Below are positions 3,335-5,457 of a stretch of DNA of 5,457 nucleotides, piece after piece. Source of the DNA: Chloroflexota bacterium (GTDB taxonomy: Bacteria > Chloroflexota > Limnocylindria > Limnocylindrales > CSP1-4); assembly GCA_015661135.1 (NCBI GenBank), contig JACVXW010000091.1:1-5457 (forward strand). The letters are read 5' to 3'. How positions within the stretch are numbered: position 1 is the first letter of the stretch; each line of letters opens with the position of its first letter. A program made the translations under genes and the position numbers. A model generated the notes under the pieces. The model did no database searches. It was not told the origin of the DNA and saw only the letters and a program-made list of their open reading frames with translations.

Positions 3335-5457
3335 ATGACCATCGCGTCGAACGACTTCGTCCACCTCCACACCCACTCCGAGTTCAGCCTGCTCGACGGC
3401 CTCGGGCGGATCAACGACCTGGTGGACGAGGCCGGCGCGCAGGGCTTCGACAGCCTGGCGATCACGGACCACGGGGCCCTCTACGGCGCCGTCGCATTCC
3501 ATCAGGCGGCCAGGGCCAAGGGCATCAAACCAATCATCGGCGTCGAGACCTACGTCGCTCGCCGGTCCATGCGGGACAAGGAAGGCAAGGCGGACGCCCA
3601 GCCGTTCCACCTGATCCTGCTGGCCGCGGACCTGACCGGCTACCGGAACCTGTGCCGGCTGATCACCGACGCCCACATCGACGGCTACTACTACAAGCCG
3701 CGCATCGACCGCGAGCACCTGGCGAAGTACAGCGAGGGCCTCATCGGCCTGTCCGCCTGTCTCAACGGCGAGGTGTCCCGCGCGCTCGAGGTGGAGGACT
3801 GGGACCTGGCCCGCACGATCGCGGGCGAGTACGGCGAGATCCTCGGCAAGGACCGGTTCTACCTGGAGCTCCAGGACCACGGCATGCCCGAGCAGAAGCG
3901 GCTCAACGAGCAGCTCCTGCGCCTCGCGCCGGAGACGGGTCTGCCGCTCGTCGTGACGAACGATCTCCACTACGTCCATCGGCGGCAGGCGGCGGCCCAC
4001 GACGTGCTCCTGTGCGTGGGCACCGGCAACAACCTCGACACGCCGGGGCGGATGAAGTTCGACTCGGACAACCTGTTCCTGAAGTCCGCCGCCGAGATGG
4101 CGGCGCTCTTCCCGGACCAGCGCGACGCGCTCCTGAACACGCGCCGGATCGCCGAGATGTGCGACCTCAAGCTGCCCCTCGGCCAGCTCCGGATCCCGCA
4201 CTTCCCGGTACCCGACGGCGAGACCCCGGAGTCGTGGCTGCGCAAGGAGTGCGAGCGGGGCCTCGCCTGGCGCTACGGGACGGTGACGCCCGAGCTTCAG
4301 GTCCGCCTCGACTACGAGCTCGGCGTCATCACCTCCATGGGCTACGCCGGCTATTTCCTGATCGTCGCCGACTTCATCCGCTACGCCCGCGAGCAGGGGA
4401 TCCAGACGACCTGCCGGGGCAGCGCGCCGGGGTCCATCGTCACCTACACCCTCGGGATCACGCCGGTGGACCCGATCGCTTACGGCCTGCCGTTCGAGCG
4501 GTTCCTCAACCCGGACCGGGTGACCATGCCGGACATCGACGTCGACTTCCAGGACGACCGGCGGGACGAGGTGATCGCCTACGTTTCGCGCAAGTACGGC
4601 CAGGACCACGTCGCCCAGATCATCACCTTCGGGACGATGCTCGCCCGGGCCGCGATCCGGGACGTCGGGCGGGTACTCGGGCACAGTTACGGGGAAGTGG
4701 ACCGGATCGCCAAGGCCGTCCCGAACCAGCTCGGGATCCGCCTGGAGGAGGCCCTCGAGATCAGCCCCCAGCTCAAGGAGCTGGTCGCTGGCGACGACGG
4801 GGTCCGGAAGGTCATCGAGTTCGCCCGGCAGCTGGAGGGCGTGGCCCGCAATGCATCCACCCATGCCGCCGGCGTCGTCATCAGCCGCGAGCCGCTGACC
4901 GAGCTGATGCCGCTCCAGAAGGCGACCAACTCGGATTCGCTCATGACCCAGTACGAAATGCACTCGATCGAGTCACTGGGCCTCCTCAAGTTCGACTTCC
5001 TAGGCCTCTCCAACCTGACGATCCTCAAGAACGCCGTGGACCAAGTGAAAGCGCAGCGCGGCGTGGACATCGACCTGGACCACATCCCCCTGGACGACGC
5101 TGCGACATTCGAACTGCTGGCCTCGGGCGAGACGACCGGCATCTTCCAGCTGGAGTCCGCGGGCATGCGCCGCTACGTTCGCGAGCTCCAACCGACGTCG
5201 GTCTTCGATCTCGCCGCGATGGTCGCGCTCTATCGCCCCGGCCCGATGGACAACATCCCGGCCTACATCCGGCGCAAGCACGGCCAAGAGCCGGTCACCT
5301 ACCTCCATCCACTGCTCGAACCGTTCCTGGCGCGAACCTACGGGATCTTCGTCTACCAGGAGGACATCATGGCCGCCGCGATCGCGCTCGGCGGCTTCAC
5401 CGGCCCCGAGGCGGACACGCTCGGCTACGCGATCCGGAAGAAGAAGTCATCCGTCCT
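3335..5457 (+). CDS. dnaE: DNA polymerase III subunit alpha (DnaE), 5' part, cut by right edge
   Basis: The frame is open for 707 codons from ATG 3335 to the edge, about 60% of a usual DnaE of roughly 1150 residues. It is the catalytic subunit of replicative DNA synthesis. The PHP domain comes first: HLHTHSEFSLLDG (His12, His14, Asp21), TDHG (His46), Glu71, Cys142 and NDLHY (Asp210, His212). The metal-site residues look kept, so the domain may still bind metal, as in many bacteria but not E. coli. The polymerase palm has MPDIDVDF (Asp400, Asp402) and LKFDFLGL (Asp554), matching the E. coli catalytic Asp401/403/555. RNASTHAAGVVIS and YRPGPMDNIP are also present. Two motifs are unusual: TTCRGSAPGS (358-367) and LGYAIRKKK (696-704). 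A GTG at 3290 is an in-frame alternative adding 15 residues. ATG 3335 is preferred because the PHP motif normally sits about ten residues in and a -10 box lies just upstream. The fingers end, tau- and clamp-binding parts are off the window. Confidence 0.95.
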   Translation, partial: MTIASNDFVHLHTHSEFSLLDGLGRINDLVDEAGAQGFDSLAITDHGALYGAVAFHQAARAKGIKPIIGVETYVARRSMRDKEGKADAQPFHLILLAADLTGYRNLCRLITDAHIDGYYYKPRIDREHLAKYSEGLIGLSACLNGEVSRALEVEDWDLARTIAGEYGEILGKDRFYLELQDHGMPEQKRLNEQLLRLAPETGLPLVVTNDLHYVHRRQAAAHDVLLCVGTGNNLDTPGRMKFDSDNLFLKSAAEMAALFPDQRDALLNTRRIAEMCDLKLPLGQLRIPHFPVPDGETPESWLRKECERGLAWRYGTVTPELQVRLDYELGVITSMGYAGYFLIVADFIRYAREQGIQTTCRGSAPGSIVTYTLGITPVDPIAYGLPFERFLNPDRVTMPDIDVDFQDDRRDEVIAYVSRKYGQDHVAQIITFGTMLARAAIRDVGRVLGHSYGEVDRIAKAVPNQLGIRLEEALEISPQLKELVAGDDGVRKVIEFARQLEGVARNASTHAAGVVISREPLTELMPLQKATNSDSLMTQYEMHSIESLGLLKFDFLGLSNLTILKNAVDQVKAQRGVDIDLDHIPLDDAATFELLASGETTGIFQLESAGMRRYVRELQPTSVFDLAAMVALYRPGPMDNIPAYIRRKHGQEPVTYLHPLLEPFLARTYGIFVYQEDIMAAAIALGGFTGPEADTLGYAIRKKKSSV

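Noticed and set aside
4412..4414. Cys360 in the altered DnaE motif as a possible intein junction
   Set aside because: The protein reads straight through with family sequence on both sides and there is no intein-sized insertion.
3311..4963. A 550-residue open frame on the minus strand opposite dnaE
   Set aside because: It is the antisense shadow of dnaE. GC-rich codon use on the plus strand removes stops from this opposite frame. Its translation is rich in Arg, Asp, Val and Leu and has no family motif, while the plus strand gives a clear DnaE with catalytic residues.

Overview
The window comes from a GC-rich bacterium. All four main genes lie on the + strand and end most codons in G or C. None has a convincing Shine-Dalgarno sequence before its start. 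Two predicted starts lie 9-10 nt behind a TAnnAT -10 box, as expected for leaderless transcripts. The DNA polymerase belongs to the DnaE family but has unusual versions of two usually conserved motifs. From memory, that combination suits a Chloroflexota/Actinomycetota-like lineage (for example Limnocylindria-type Chloroflexota). This placement is inference and was not checked.

Layout: (1) 1-764 is the 3' part of an inosine/uridine-preferring nucleoside hydrolase gene cut by the left edge. (2) 788-1543, 23 nt downstream, encodes an SGNH/GDSL-family lipid-anchored hydrolase, probably in the same transcript. (3) 1544-2006 is a 463-nt gap without a recognisable full gene but rich in inverted repeats. 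It holds an 18-bp palindrome present twice, a GC-rich terminator-like hairpin, a likely promoter, a possible 26-codon leaderless ORF and a perfect 15-bp palindrome before the next gene. (4) 2007-3269 encodes a complete ArsB/NhaD-type (ion transporter superfamily) permease of 420 residues. (5) 3270-3334 is a short gap with a hairpin and the probable dnaE promoter. (6) 3335 to the right edge is the first 707 codons of dnaE, the replicative DNA polymerase III alpha subunit, cut by the edge. It is open over its whole visible length with no stop.

The nucleoside hydrolase fits nucleoside salvage inside the cell, and the SGNH protein is predicted to act outside the membrane. The permease and dnaE are ordinary core functions with no evident pathway link to each other. 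I see no mobile element, CRISPR array, RNA gene or defence system. The least explained parts are the inverted-repeat-rich gap at 1544-2006 and the unusual DnaE motifs.
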